Numbered from the stretch's first letter, positions 34,644 to 43,957 are shown. The stretch: DNA of 64,000 nt from Verrucomicrobiota bacterium (GCA_003343565.1 QALA01000065.1:12566-76565); one strand, 5' to 3'. Numbers and translations: made by a program. Notes: generated by a model from the letters alone, not told the origin.

Positions 34644-37298
34644 ATGAAGAACCCATTAGGAAGCCTGATCCAATTCAAGTCGAACGACGCCGGAAAAGAG
34701 GGTTATATTTACAGCCTCAAGGCGCTGAAAAAATCCGGGCTGGACGTTTCCCGTCTGCCCGTCAGCATACGCATAGTGCTCGAAAGCGTGCTGAGAAACT
34801 GCGACGGCAAAAAGATAACGGAGGACGACGCAAGGCGGCTGGCCTCGTGGAATGCGGAAAATCCCGGCGACTGCGAGGTTCCGTTTGTGGTTTCGCGCGT
34901 CGTGTTGCAGGATTTCACGGGAGTTCCGCTGCTGGTGGATCTGGCCGCCATGCGCGACGCCGCGAAGCGACGCGGGGCAAACCCGGCGAACGTGGAGCCG
35001 CTCGTGCCGGTAGATTTGGTCGTCGACCACTCCGTGCAAATGGACTACTGGGGCGCGCGGGACGCGTTTGAAAAAAACCTCGAAAAGGAGTTCGAGCGCA
35101 ACCGCGAGCGCTACGAATTTCTCAAGTGGGGGCAGCAGGCGTTCAAGACGTTTTCGGTCATTCCCCCGTCGATGGGAATAATACACCAAATCAACCTTGA
35201 GCGGCTGGCGAGAGTCGTATTCGAAGGGGAGAAAGACGGAAAAAAGATTTTCTATCCCGACACGGTTGTCGGCACCGACTCCCACACGACTATGATAAAC
35301 GGATTGGGAGTCGTAGGCTGGGGGGTCGGCGGGATAGAGGCCGAATCCGGAATGCTCGGCCAGCCCATATATTTTAAAATGCCCGAAGTTGTCGGCGTCA
35401 GGGTTGTGGGCGAAACCGCCGAGGGCGTGATGGCCACGGACATCGCCCTGACGGTGACAAAGCTGCTGCGCGAAGAAAAGGTCGTGGGAAAATTCGTGGA
35501 ATTTTTCGGGGAGGGCGCGCGCAGGCTCGCGCTGGCCGACCGCGCGACGATAGCGAACATGGCGCCGGAATACGGCGCGACAATGGGATACTTCCCCGTC
35601 GACGAAACCTCTTTGGAGTACCTCGCCCTCACCGGCCGCGGCGAAGGCGAAATAGCCCTGGCGCGCGACTACCTCAAAGAACAGGGCCTGTTCGGGATTC
35701 CCTCCGACGGGGAATGCGACTACACAAAGACGGTCACGCTGGACCTTTCCGCCATAAGGCCCTGCATTGCCGGCCCAAAGCGTCCGCAGGACAAGATAGA
35801 GCTGGCGGACGCAAAGGCGTCGTTCGGCAAGCTCCTCGACGGCGCGGGGCAGACGCGCGCCAAGAAGGCCGACACCCCGTATGGGGAAATACGCGACGGC
35901 AGCGTGCTAATAGCGGCAATCACAAGCTGCACGAACACGTCGAATCCGTCCGTGCTCATGGCGGCAGGGCTTTTGGCCAAGAGGGCGGACGAGCTTGGAA
36001 TACGCCCTCCGAAATACGTCAAGACCACGCTGGCGCCGGGGTCGCGCGCGGTGACGGACTATCTCGAATGCGCGGGCCTGCAAAAGCACTTGGACAGTCT
36101 CGGATTCAATCTCGCCGGATACGGCTGCGCGACCTGTATAGGCAACTCCGGCCCGCTGGAGCCCGAAATAGCGGAGGCGGTAAAGCGCGAAAACCTGACG
36201 TGCGCAAGCGTCCTGTCCGGCAACAGAAACTTCGAGGCGCGCGTCCACCCGCTAATAAAGGCAAATTATCTGATGAGTCCGCCGCTGGCGGTCGCGTTCG
36301 CAATCGCGGGAAGAATCGACATAGATTTCGACAGGGAGCCGCTGGCAAAAACTCCGGAAGGGGCGGACGTGTTTTTATCCGACATATGGCCTTCGTCAAA
36401 AGAGGTCGCCGAGGCGGTCGCGAAGTGCGTCAAGAGCGAGATGTTTAAAACCCGCTATGCCGACATGTCCGGGCCGCGCCAGTGGAAGGAAATCGCCGGG
36501 GCCTCCGGAATCCTCTACCCCTGGGACGAAAAGAGCACATACATACAAAATCCGCCGTTCTTCGACGCGCCGAAAAATTCCGGAAGCGGCGGCCTTTCAA
36601 ACATGCGCGCGCTGGCGATATTCGGCGACAGCGTCACAACCGACCACATTTCCCCCGCCGGCGCGATTCCGCCCGACAGCCCCGCCGGAATATGGCTGCG
36701 CGACCGCGGAGTCCGCCCGGAGAATTTCAACTCCTACGGTTCCAGACGCGGGAACGACAGAGTCATGACGCGCGGCACATTCGCGAACGTCCGAATCAAA
36801 AACCTCATGGCCGGCGGCGCGGAGGGCGGATTCACAAAAATATGCGGGGCGGGCGAAAACGTCACGATATTCGAGGCGGCCGAAAAATACGCCGAGAAAG
36901 GAACGGGGCTCATAGTGTTCGGCGGGCGCGACTACGGCATGGGAAGCTCGCGCGACTGGGCGGCCAAGGGCACGGCGCTGCTCGGAGTCAAGGCGGTCGT
37001 TGCAAAGTCGTTCGAGAGAATACACCGCAGCAATCTGGTGGGAATGGGCGTATTGCCCCTCGAATTTGAGGACGGAACCGACGCGCAAACCCTCGGCCTC
37101 GACGGAACGCAAACGTTCTCGATAAAGGGCCTTGAAAACGGCGTCGCCGCCGGAATGAAAGTCCGGCTCGAAATACGCGACGGCGAAAATGTCAGGGAAA
37201 TTCCGCTGAACTTGAGAATAGACACCCCGATAGAGGCGTCGTTTTACAAGGCCGGCGGAATACTTCCTTACGTCTTGGACAAAATAGTCGAAGAATAG
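34644..37298 (+). CDS. acnA: Aconitate hydratase A
   Basis: 884 residues, normal for AcnA. The three 4Fe-4S ligands are in AITSCTNTSNPSV and GYGCATCIGNSGPL. Substrate-binding segments SVIPPSMGIIHQINLE and TDSHTTMINGLGVVGWGVGG lie in the first half, and NSYGSRRGNDRVMTRGTF, GRDYGMGSSRDWAAKG and FERIHRSNLVGMG in the C-terminal swivel domain. It isomerises citrate to isocitrate in the TCA cycle. The start is in CATATG without a Shine-Dalgarno sequence. A STAS-domain gene begins 4 bases after the stop, an unusual partner. Confidence 0.97.
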   Translation: MKNPLGSLIQFKSNDAGKEGYIYSLKALKKSGLDVSRLPVSIRIVLESVLRNCDGKKITEDDARRLASWNAENPGDCEVPFVVSRVVLQDFTGVPLLVDLAAMRDAAKRRGANPANVEPLVPVDLVVDHSVQMDYWGARDAFEKNLEKEFERNRERYEFLKWGQQAFKTFSVIPPSMGIIHQINLERLARVVFEGEKDGKKIFYPDTVVGTDSHTTMINGLGVVGWGVGGIEAESGMLGQPIYFKMPEVVGVRVVGETAEGVMATDIALTVTKLLREEKVVGKFVEFFGEGARRLALADRATIANMAPEYGATMGYFPVDETSLEYLALTGRGEGEIALARDYLKEQGLFGIPSDGECDYTKTVTLDLSAIRPCIAGPKRPQDKIELADAKASFGKLLDGAGQTRAKKADTPYGEIRDGSVLIAAITSCTNTSNPSVLMAAGLLAKRADELGIRPPKYVKTTLAPGSRAVTDYLECAGLQKHLDSLGFNLAGYGCATCIGNSGPLEPEIAEAVKRENLTCASVLSGNRNFEARVHPLIKANYLMSPPLAVAFAIAGRIDIDFDREPLAKTPEGADVFLSDIWPSSKEVAEAVAKCVKSEMFKTRYADMSGPRQWKEIAGASGILYPWDEKSTYIQNPPFFDAPKNSGSGGLSNMRALAIFGDSVTTDHISPAGAIPPDSPAGIWLRDRGVRPENFNSYGSRRGNDRVMTRGTFANVRIKNLMAGGAEGGFTKICGAGENVTIFEAAEKYAEKGTGLIVFGGRDYGMGSSRDWAAKGTALLGVKAVVAKSFERIHRSNLVGMGVLPLEFEDGTDAQTLGLDGTQTFSIKGLENGVAAGMKVRLEIRDGENVREIPLNLRIDTPIEASFYKAGGILPYVLDKIVEE

Positions 37299-37302
37299 CA
37301 AG

Positions 37303-37794
37303 ATGCATTCCGAAACGAAGTATCTGGTCAATCTCGACGGCGCGCGCGCCACGATGCGGGTCGTCGGGCACGCCAGCTATTTGAACTGCGCAAACGCCGG
37401 GGCGTTTTTTTCCGAGGCGGCCGAACGCGGGGTGTCGGAACTTACGGTGGACTGCGCGGAGTGCCTGGGAATGGACAGCACTTTTCTGGGCACGCTGGCC
37501 GGCGGCGCCCTCAAGCTGCGCAAGGCGAACGCGTCGATGAGGCTCGTAAATCTGAACGAACGCAATATGGAGCTGGCGCGGAACCTCGGCTTGGAAAACA
37601 TAATGATAGTGTCGCCGGCCGCGGACGCGCCGGAACCGGACGCGAATGCGGATTCGCGCCGCAATCTCGGCGGAGAGAAGGCCGGATTTGACGACATTCT
37701 TGCCGCGCATCAAACGCTCGCCTCCATATCCGCCGAAAACGAGGCGAAATTCGAGGACGTGATATCGTTCTTGAAACGCGAAATGAAAAAGTAA
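37303..37794 (+). CDS. STAS-domain anti-sigma-factor-antagonist-like protein
   Basis: 163 residues. The first 100 form a STAS domain (beta-alpha repeats) with GMDSTFLGTLAG, in which the Ser following Asp is the usual phosphorylation site of SpoIIAA/RsbV-type proteins. A flexible Asp/Ala/Pro-rich linker and a helical tail (DDILAAHQTLASISAENEAK) follow, longer than classic RsbV. Its stop is followed without a gap by the PP2C phosphatase gene, whose product would dephosphorylate this serine. No RsbW/SpoIIAB-type kinase or sigma factor is nearby. Confidence 0.88.
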   Translation: MHSETKYLVNLDGARATMRVVGHASYLNCANAGAFFSEAAERGVSELTVDCAECLGMDSTFLGTLAGGALKLRKANASMRLVNLNERNMELARNLGLENIMIVSPAADAPEPDANADSRRNLGGEKAGFDDILAAHQTLASISAENEAKFEDVISFLKREMKK

Positions 37795-39231
37795 ATGCTG
37801 TACATGGCAATATCGATAATCTCGCTTGCGTTGGCGGCGGCCATGTCGGCCCTCTATTTGAGAGGGCGCGTCGAATACCTGCAAGCCAGGGACGACCTAT
37901 TCCGCTCGAACGAGGAAAAAGACATACTCATAGAGTTTCTCCACCGCAGTTCCGAATACGTCTCGCAGGGAGCAGACAGCGAAAAGCTCTACAATCTCAT
38001 CGTGCGCGCCACGGCCCTGAGCTGCGGGGCGATGAGCGCGTGCGTATACGAAAAATCGGAGGACGGAACGCTGCATGCGAAAGCCGTGGAGGGGCTGTTT
38101 CCGCCGATGAATACCGAGGTCGGAAGGCCCGGCAGAAACGACAGCCGCGTGAAGTTTCTCGAAAACGTCATAGGGCGGGAGACTATAGAGGCCAACGAGG
38201 GAATCATAGGAGCCGTCGCCAACGACGGAACCGGCGTGCTGATAGAGGACGCCTCGGCCGACCCGCGCGTAAAAAAGCACGCCGACGAGGCGCTCGCAAT
38301 ACACAGCCTGATGGCCGTTCCCGTGAAATTTCGCGGAAGGATACACGGCGTGCTCGCCGTTGCCAACCCCATATCGGGAAAGCCGTTCACGCAGACCGAC
38401 TTTTCCCTTGCGACGTCGATAGGCGAGCAGGCGGGGGTCGCCGTGCACAGCAGCGAAGCCATATCGGCGCTGTTGCAAAAGGGGAAATTGGATTTCGACC
38501 TGCGGCTGGCCAGCAGTGTCCAACGCTACATACTGCCCCAGTCGCTGCCCGGAAACGCCGATTTGGAATTTGCCGTAAAATACATTCCGCAACAGCTGAT
38601 AGGCGGCGACTTCTACGACTGTTTCCAACTTCCGGACGGCGCGTGCGGCGTGGCGATAGGGGACGTTTCGGGCAAGGGAATTTCGGCGGCGATTTTGATG
38701 GCGCTGTGCAAGACTCAGCTTAGAAACATAGCCCTAAAGGGGAATGCTCCGTCGGAAACGCTGAAGGAGCTGAATGCGGAAATGGTCAACACCATGCGTT
38801 CGGACATGTTTATAACGCTCGTTTACGCGGTGATATCAAAGGACAACTCGAAAATTACCCTTGCGCGGGCCGGGCACGAGCTTCCGCTGCTGTACTCGGC
38901 AAAAAACGCGGGCGCGCCCGCGGACGAAATATTGAGCCCCGGAATGGCGGTGGGAATGGTCGGCCCGGAAATTTTCGACGCCGCCATAGGCGACGTGTCC
39001 GTGAACTTCGAGCGCGGCGACATATTCGTGCTCTATACCGACGGCCTCACCGAGGCGACAAACGCCGAGGGCGCCGAATACTCCGGAGAGCGTCTGCGGC
39101 AGGCGGTCGCCAACCTTCACCTGCACGGCGCGGGCGAGATAAACCTCGGCATACAGAAGTCCGTGGAAAACTTCGCCGGAGCGCGCGGATTGCGCGACGA
39201 CTTCACCCTATTTACAATCAAGCGCATTTGA
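37795..39231 (+). CDS. GAF-domain PP2C-type serine phosphatase (RsbU/SpoIIE family)
   Basis: 478 residues. An N-terminal membrane helix (about residues 4-22) and short coil lead into a GAF domain (about 60-215; LMAVPVKFRGRIHGVLAVAN). The SpoIIE/PP2C phosphatase domain follows, with IGGDFYDCFQLP, GVAIGDVSGKGISAAILMA and VLYTDGLTEATN, which hold the metal-binding aspartates. It presumably senses a signal through GAF and dephosphorylates the STAS protein encoded directly upstream (ATG abuts the TAA). What the partner switch controls is unknown. YbaB follows after 43 bases. Confidence 0.93.
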   Translation: MLYMAISIISLALAAAMSALYLRGRVEYLQARDDLFRSNEEKDILIEFLHRSSEYVSQGADSEKLYNLIVRATALSCGAMSACVYEKSEDGTLHAKAVEGLFPPMNTEVGRPGRNDSRVKFLENVIGRETIEANEGIIGAVANDGTGVLIEDASADPRVKKHADEALAIHSLMAVPVKFRGRIHGVLAVANPISGKPFTQTDFSLATSIGEQAGVAVHSSEAISALLQKGKLDFDLRLASSVQRYILPQSLPGNADLEFAVKYIPQQLIGGDFYDCFQLPDGACGVAIGDVSGKGISAAILMALCKTQLRNIALKGNAPSETLKELNAEMVNTMRSDMFITLVYAVISKDNSKITLARAGHELPLLYSAKNAGAPADEILSPGMAVGMVGPEIFDAAIGDVSVNFERGDIFVLYTDGLTEATNAEGAEYSGERLRQAVANLHLHGAGEINLGIQKSVENFAGARGLRDDFTLFTIKRI

Positions 39232-39274
39232 CGCTTCAAACCGCAAACAAAAATAACATAGAAAGAACAAGAAA

Positions 39275-39583
39275 ATGCCAGGCGTAGGAAAATTGCTCAA
39301 ACAGGCGCAAAAGATGCAAAAGGCCATGGAAGCCGTACAGGCCGAACTGGAACAGATGTCGATAGAGGGCTCGGCCGCCGGAGGCGCGGTGCGCGCCGTC
39401 GTGAACGGACAGGGGACGCTCAAATCCATAAAGCTCGATCCGGAATTTTTGAAGGAGGACGCGGAATCCGTGGAAAGCTCAATCTTGGCCGCAGTCAACG
39501 ACGCCGCCGCAAAGGCAAAGGCCAAAAGCGAGGAGGAAATGGGCAAGGTGACCGGCGGATTCGGAATCCCCGGAATTATCTGA
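39275..39583 (+). CDS. YbaB/EbfC nucleoid-associated protein
   Basis: 102 residues, normal length. It begins GVGKLLKQAQKMQKAMEAVQAELEQ, the conserved long N-terminal helix of YbaB, and contains GTLKSIKLDPEFL and the C-terminal GGFGIPG. The family makes dimers with pincer-like helices that bind DNA. It is encoded 3 bases before recR, the arrangement seen in many bacteria, which supports both calls. Confidence 0.96.
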   Translation: MPGVGKLLKQAQKMQKAMEAVQAELEQMSIEGSAAGGAVRAVVNGQGTLKSIKLDPEFLKEDAESVESSILAAVNDAAAKAKAKSEEEMGKVTGGFGIPGII

Positions 39584-39586
39584 CAA

Positions 39587-40183
39587 ATGGGCGAAACTTT
39601 CGACAGGCTCAAAAATTCGCTAAAAAAGCTTCCGGGGCTCGGCGCGAAAAGCGCGGAGCGCATGGCGGCGCATCTGTGCCTCGAATCTCCGCAGTCGGCC
39701 AGGGAGTTGGTGGAGCTTCTAAGCGACGCCCTCGAAAAAATAACGCCCTGTCCGAAGTGCATGGGTCTGGCGGAATCCGGCGAACAATGCCGCATATGCG
39801 CCAATCCCGCAAGAGACCCAAGCCGCATATGCGTAGTCGAAAGAAACGCCGACATAGAAGCCATTGAGCGGGCGGGAGCGTGGACGGGAAAGTATCTCGT
39901 CCTCGGCGGCAAGCTCTCGCCCCTGCACAAAATCGGCCCCGACAAGCTGAACCTCAAATTGCTATCGGAGCGCATAGAGAGCGACGGCGTGCGCGAGATA
40001 CTTTTGGCGCTCTCAAACGACATCGAGGGAGAGGCCACATGCCACTATATCCGCGAGCGGATTGTCGGAACGCGGCAGATAACCCTCACGCGGATAGGTT
40101 TCGGCCTTCCCAACGGCAGCCAGCTCGGATTTGCCGATTCCGTGACGATAAAAAACGCTCTGGATTCGCGCAGGAGCTTCTGA
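39587..40183 (+). CDS. recR: Recombination protein RecR
   Basis: 198 residues. The N-terminal helix-hairpin-helix LKKLPGLGAKSAERMAAHL is followed by a four-cysteine zinc finger (CPKCMGLAESGEQCRICANP) and a Toprim domain with ICVVERNADIEAIERAG and LALSNDIEGEATCHYI. The C-terminal Walker-like segment ends the protein as usual (RIGFGLPNGSQLGFAD). With RecF/RecO it loads RecA at gaps. The start is 3 bases after ybaB. Confidence 0.97.
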   Translation: MGETFDRLKNSLKKLPGLGAKSAERMAAHLCLESPQSARELVELLSDALEKITPCPKCMGLAESGEQCRICANPARDPSRICVVERNADIEAIERAGAWTGKYLVLGGKLSPLHKIGPDKLNLKLLSERIESDGVREILLALSNDIEGEATCHYIRERIVGTRQITLTRIGFGLPNGSQLGFADSVTIKNALDSRRSF

Positions 40184-40302
40184 TACGCCCGAATTTTGGA
40201 CGCCGGAATGCGGCCGGTTGAAACGGGCAAATCGGCCCCCGCCCCGCAAGATGCGCGCAGGAGCGTGATTGTCGCCGGAAGATAATCCTTAAAAAATTCC
40301 AA

Positions 40303-41667
40303 ATGCGAAATTTCAATCCGATGAAAAGAAACACACTCATAAAAAACGCGCTCGCCTTCGCATCGTTGGCGGCCGCGTTTGTTGCGGCGTTTTCAACCGG
40401 ATTGTCAGCCGAGCGGGAACGTCCCGCAATCGCCCCCGCGGCCGCGCGCGTTTCCGATATGCCCGACGCGCTTTCCGCGCCTATAAACGCCCGTGCGCAT
40501 GCCGATACTTTCGCGTACGCCAATACTTCCGCGCGCGTCAATGGGCACGCGTCGCTGTCCGCCCGCCCTTCCCCTTCCGACGCGCTTTCCGCGCAGGCGC
40601 ACGCGCGCGCGCCAATGTCAATATTTAAAGACGCCCCCCGTTCCGCGCCGCTTTCGGCTCCCGCCTCATTTTCCGCGCCCGTTTACGCATTCGCATCAGC
40701 GGCCGTCCCCGCGGCGATTCCCGCGGGCGCAACTCTTCCAAAGCCGGAACGGGAAGCGCAAAAGGGCGACATCGGAATGTTGGACGCCTTCGTTCTCGGC
40801 CTCGTCGAGGGAATCACGGAATTTCTGCCCATATCGTCCACTGGACACCTCATATTGGCGAACTCGTTTTTGGGGCTGGATTCGCAACAACCCCTGCTGA
40901 CCTCGGAAGGCAAAAGTCTGAAAAATCCGTCGGGCGAAGCCTACACCATGAAAATGGCCGCGGACTCATACGCGATAATCATACAGTTCGGCGCAATTCT
41001 CGCAGTGGCGCTGTTGTACCGAAATTCCGTGTTGCAAATGTTTATGGGATTGGCCGGACGGAGCAAAGACGGGCTGAAACTTGCCGCAAACCTCTTCGTG
41101 GCCTTCCTGCCGGCGGCGATTGCGGGGCTTATGCTGCACGATTTCATAGAATCCAATCTGTTCGGCGTAAGGCCGGTAATTGCCGCCCTCGCGGCCGGCG
41201 CGCTGCTGATGTTCGCCGCGCAAAAATTCTACGACGCGCGCGCGTCGGACAAATCCCGCGCCTATCCGCGAATGGAAGACATGACCGTAGGGCAGGCTCT
41301 ATTGGTCGGCATATTGCAATGCGTAGCCATGTGGCCGGGAACGAGCCGCTCGATGATGACGATTCTCGGCGGATACGCCGCGGGACTGCGCCCGGCGGAA
41401 GCGGCAAAATTCAGCTTTCTGCTGGGTTTGGTGACCCTGACTGCGGCGAGTCTATTCAAAATATTCAAGGACGGCGAGGCCATTGTCAAAACCATATCGA
41501 TAACTCCGCTGGCATTCGGCATGGCGGTCGCGTTCGTTTCGTCCGCACTGTCCGTCAGCTGGCTGGTGCGATTCCTCACGCGGAGGGGGCTGGCGCCGTT
41601 CGCGTGGTACAGGCTCGCGCTGGCGGCCGCGCTCTGCGCCCTGCTCTACCTCGGATATCTGAAATGA
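40303..41667 (+). CDS. uppP: Undecaprenyl-diphosphatase UppP with long N-terminal extension
   Basis: 454 residues against about 265-300 for the family. The core from residue 159 has MLDAFVLGLVEGITEFLP with ISSTGHLILAN and, later, WPGTSRSMMTILGGYAAGL, the two active-site motifs of BacA/UppP, with eight or so membrane helices. It removes phosphate from undecaprenyl diphosphate to recycle the lipid carrier for peptidoglycan and polysaccharide. The first 158 residues are odd: a signal-like hydrophobic segment (residues 12-36, ending GLSA) and then a low-complexity Ala/Ser/Pro/Arg stretch. An internal ATG at 40777 would give a normal-sized protein, so the extension may be untranslated. The stop overlaps the next start (ATGA). 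Confidence 0.92.
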   Translation: MRNFNPMKRNTLIKNALAFASLAAAFVAAFSTGLSAERERPAIAPAAARVSDMPDALSAPINARAHADTFAYANTSARVNGHASLSARPSPSDALSAQAHARAPMSIFKDAPRSAPLSAPASFSAPVYAFASAAVPAAIPAGATLPKPEREAQKGDIGMLDAFVLGLVEGITEFLPISSTGHLILANSFLGLDSQQPLLTSEGKSLKNPSGEAYTMKMAADSYAIIIQFGAILAVALLYRNSVLQMFMGLAGRSKDGLKLAANLFVAFLPAAIAGLMLHDFIESNLFGVRPVIAALAAGALLMFAAQKFYDARASDKSRAYPRMEDMTVGQALLVGILQCVAMWPGTSRSMMTILGGYAAGLRPAEAAKFSFLLGLVTLTAASLFKIFKDGEAIVKTISITPLAFGMAVAFVSSALSVSWLVRFLTRRGLAPFAWYRLALAAALCALLYLGYLK

Positions 41668-42602
41668 CGATCGATGCGCACACGCATTTCTATCCGGATT
41701 TCGTCGCGAAAGATCCGGCGCGCTGGGCGGAAGGCGCAAAAGAGTTTTACTGGGGGCGTCTGACGGGGCCGCGCGCCGACGGAAAAATGTCGCTCCAGGG
41801 ATTTCCGTCGGAGGAAAAGTTTATCGCCGACATGGACGAAGCCGGCGTCGACGCGGCAATAATACAGGGTTGGTACTGGCAAAATTCGGCCGCATGCGCG
41901 GAAATGAACCGCGCAATAGCGGAGTTTTGCGCGCGGCAACGGGGGCGCATTTTTGCTTTCGCCTCGGTGAATCCCTCCGACATTTCCGCCGCAATCGGCA
42001 TAGTTCGGAGCGCGAGAAAAGACGGCTTTTGCGGAATCGGCGAGATACACGACGGAGTGCAAGGATTCGGATTTCTGTCGGAGAAATTCGGCAGGCTCGC
42101 AAACGCCTGTGCCGACGAAGAACTGCCGATATGCGTGCATCTGACGGAACAAAACGGGCGGGACTATCCGGGGAAAGTCGGAACGGACAACTTTGCGGCT
42201 TTTCGGGCGGCGATGAAATTTCCGCGCACAAAGTTCATATTTGCCCACTGGGGCGGTGGAGAAATTTTCGCCGGCAAAATACCCGAAGAATATCTCGCCC
42301 TGCCAAACGTGATTTTTGACTCGGCGGCAACCCCTTTGCAATTCCGCGGGGAAACGTTCCCGTGGAGGGAGGGGCCGCTGAAATTTCCCCGTTCGTGCGC
42401 GTTCGGCTCGGACTACCCGATTCGCCTGTACCCAAAAAAATTCAGGAAAGAGCAGATGAAAGCCATTGTGGACGAGGCCAAATCGAATGCGCCTATATCC
42501 GTTGCCGACGCGTTCTTTTGCCAAAATATTTTAAATTTTGCGAATCTCGAAAGTATCGCAACCGCGCGGCATCGCTTGCCGGAAAAGCCCGCGCAACGTT
42601 GA
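41664..42602 (+). CDS. Amidohydrolase-family metal-dependent hydrolase
   Basis: 312 residues. The TIM-barrel amidohydrolase-2 pattern is clear: metal-binding DAHTHFYPD at the N-terminus, the histidine of LPICVHLTEQNG, the FIFAHWGGGE segment, and the late aspartate in FGSDYPIRLYP. Family members include carboxylases, decarboxylases and hydrolases of aromatic or sugar acids; the substrate is not predictable. It is translationally coupled to uppP by an ATGA overlap. The last 45 bases of the barrel end are repeated 300 bases downstream (see 42711-42799). Confidence 0.85.
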   Translation: MTIDAHTHFYPDFVAKDPARWAEGAKEFYWGRLTGPRADGKMSLQGFPSEEKFIADMDEAGVDAAIIQGWYWQNSAACAEMNRAIAEFCARQRGRIFAFASVNPSDISAAIGIVRSARKDGFCGIGEIHDGVQGFGFLSEKFGRLANACADEELPICVHLTEQNGRDYPGKVGTDNFAAFRAAMKFPRTKFIFAHWGGGEIFAGKIPEEYLALPNVIFDSAATPLQFRGETFPWREGPLKFPRSCAFGSDYPIRLYPKKFRKEQMKAIVDEAKSNAPISVADAFFCQNILNFANLESIATARHRLPEKPAQR

Positions 42603-42710
42603 TGTGCGCCGAAAAAAGCTCCGAAGCTTGCAAGAAAGAACGCAAGAAAGACGCGAAAACAAAGACGCATTCTCCCTCCTTCTTCCCCCTCTTCTTCCCG
42701 CCCTGCGCGC

Positions 42711-42799
42711 CTTGCGCTCGGACTGCCCGATCCGCCTCTACCTTGAGAAAATTCAGGAAAGAGCAGATGAAAGCCATTGTGGACGAGCCTGAATCATAA
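42711..42799 (+). pseudogene. Duplicated, frameshifted tail of the amidohydrolase gene
   Basis: This copies 42407-42495 of the preceding gene: both have CTCGGACT.CCCGAT.CGCCT, and then AAAATTCAGGAAAGAGCAGA continues identically for about 40 bases to GTGGACGAG. An extra base before that block shifts the frame relative to the parent, so no amidohydrolase product results. It is a remnant of a partial duplication or of a decayed second paralogue. Confidence 0.7.
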
Positions 42800-42828
42800 C
42801 GCCTCTCTAACCGCAATCGACAACCGTT

Positions 42829-42857
42829 AAAAAACGCCGCGCCGCGAAAGGCCCGGC
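42829..42857 (-). terminator. Probable terminator of the GT25 gene
   Basis: On the minus strand GCCGGGCC pairs with GGCGCGGC (one mismatch) around a six-base loop and is followed by GTTTTTT. It lies 34 bases after the GT25 stop. Confidence 0.5.
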
Positions 42858-42890
42858 AGAAATTTCTATTTTTCCAAAAACTTTTTGAGG

Positions 42891-43694
42891 CTATGCAATC
42901 TCGATTTCACGCAGGGAATTTCTCCATAACGCGCGATATGCCAGATTGGCCAAATACATATAGGGCTTCATATACAATTTTACAAAAACATTGGATTTTG
43001 CGCCCGGATCCGCGGTTGTGGAAATATCGGATTTGCTCTGCGCGACGGACACTATATTTTCCCCCAGCAACCCGAATATTTTGACGCCGAATCTCCAATA
43101 AAACTGCAAGTCAAAATCTATCGGACGGTAAAATTCCCCGACCGACAACAATTTTTTCGCGCCCTGAAATGAAACGCATTCGACAGTTGTCAAAAACGGA
43201 ACCTTCCGCCACGCGCACAAGCGAAATTCCGCGGCGGGCGAGGCGGACGACGCATGCCGCAGCGGCACAGGCGCGCTCTTCGACACTTTCAACGCCAGAT
43301 GCGACGGCGGAATTTTTATATAGTCCCAATTTTTCAAACGCCCCAAGAGATTGACGGCATCGGGAAAGTTCTCGCCCAAATCCGCGTCGTCCTCCAAAAT
43401 TACGGCAAAGTCAAGTTTCTCGTCCAATATCTTTTTCCACACGAGCATGTGGGAATAATAACAGCCCAGGGCGCCCGGCGAGATTGGGTTGAAGTCGAAC
43501 AGCCTGTTCTTGGCGGAATTGAATTTCAACGGCGCGTTCAATATGCGCGGCGAATTGCGGTCGCGCTCCATAAAGACCGCCTGAAAGCGATCAAATTCCA
43601 CTCCCAAACGGTTAAGATTATCCGTTATTCTCGCAAGTCTGTCTTTTCGAGAATCCAGATTTATAACGAATATCTTGTAATTGGCAGAATCCAT
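42891..43694 (-). CDS. Glycosyltransferase family 25 (LPS-type galactosyl/glucosyl transferase)
   Basis: 267 residues from ATG 43694. The N-terminal KIFVINLDSRKDRLARI is the family-25 opening, PGALGCYYSHMLVWKKI the conserved middle, and FAVILEDDADLGENF the donor/metal-binding DD region. GT25 enzymes add sugars to lipopolysaccharide or capsule. A TTG four codons upstream (43706) is possible, but AAAGG sits at a good distance before ATG 43694. It is not next to the polysaccharide operon at the other end of the window. Transcribed alone, with a terminator. Confidence 0.9.
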   Translation of the reverse strand: MDSANYKIFVINLDSRKDRLARITDNLNRLGVEFDRFQAVFMERDRNSPRILNAPLKFNSAKNRLFDFNPISPGALGCYYSHMLVWKKILDEKLDFAVILEDDADLGENFPDAVNLLGRLKNWDYIKIPPSHLALKVSKSAPVPLRHASSASPAAEFRLCAWRKVPFLTTVECVSFQGAKKLLSVGEFYRPIDFDLQFYWRFGVKIFGLLGENIVSVAQSKSDISTTADPGAKSNVFVKLYMKPYMYLANLAYRALWRNSLREIEIA

Positions 43695-43957
43695 CGCGCC
43701 TTTCAAAGTTCATTGGTTGATAAACCGCCGCGAAAAAATTGCCGGACGAAATTTTGTCATATGAGCGTTTCTTGACTAATCTACGGCCAAGTCAAATTTT
43801 TCCGAAGCAGTATCGGTTAAAATCCGCTGTGCGATTTATCGCTTCTCAGAGCAATTCGGATTAAAATGCAAATGCCGCGCATAGCCCTCTGCGGGAAGGG
43901 GGGGCGGTGGACAAAAAACTTATCCGCCTTTGGCAAACTTCTAAATCGCATTTGCAA
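43695..43957. other. Start of intergenic region 43695-44785
   Basis: Nearly 1.1 kb with family-1 repeat copy C (43958-44238) in its first half; the second half has only short overlapping frames and a twice-used CGCATTTAAATCGCCGC word (44577 and 44643). No gene is supported. Confidence 0.5.

Noticed and set aside
40303..41667. Treating the UppP extension as a fusion to another enzyme
   Set aside because: The extension has only a signal-like segment and low-complexity sequence, no second domain.
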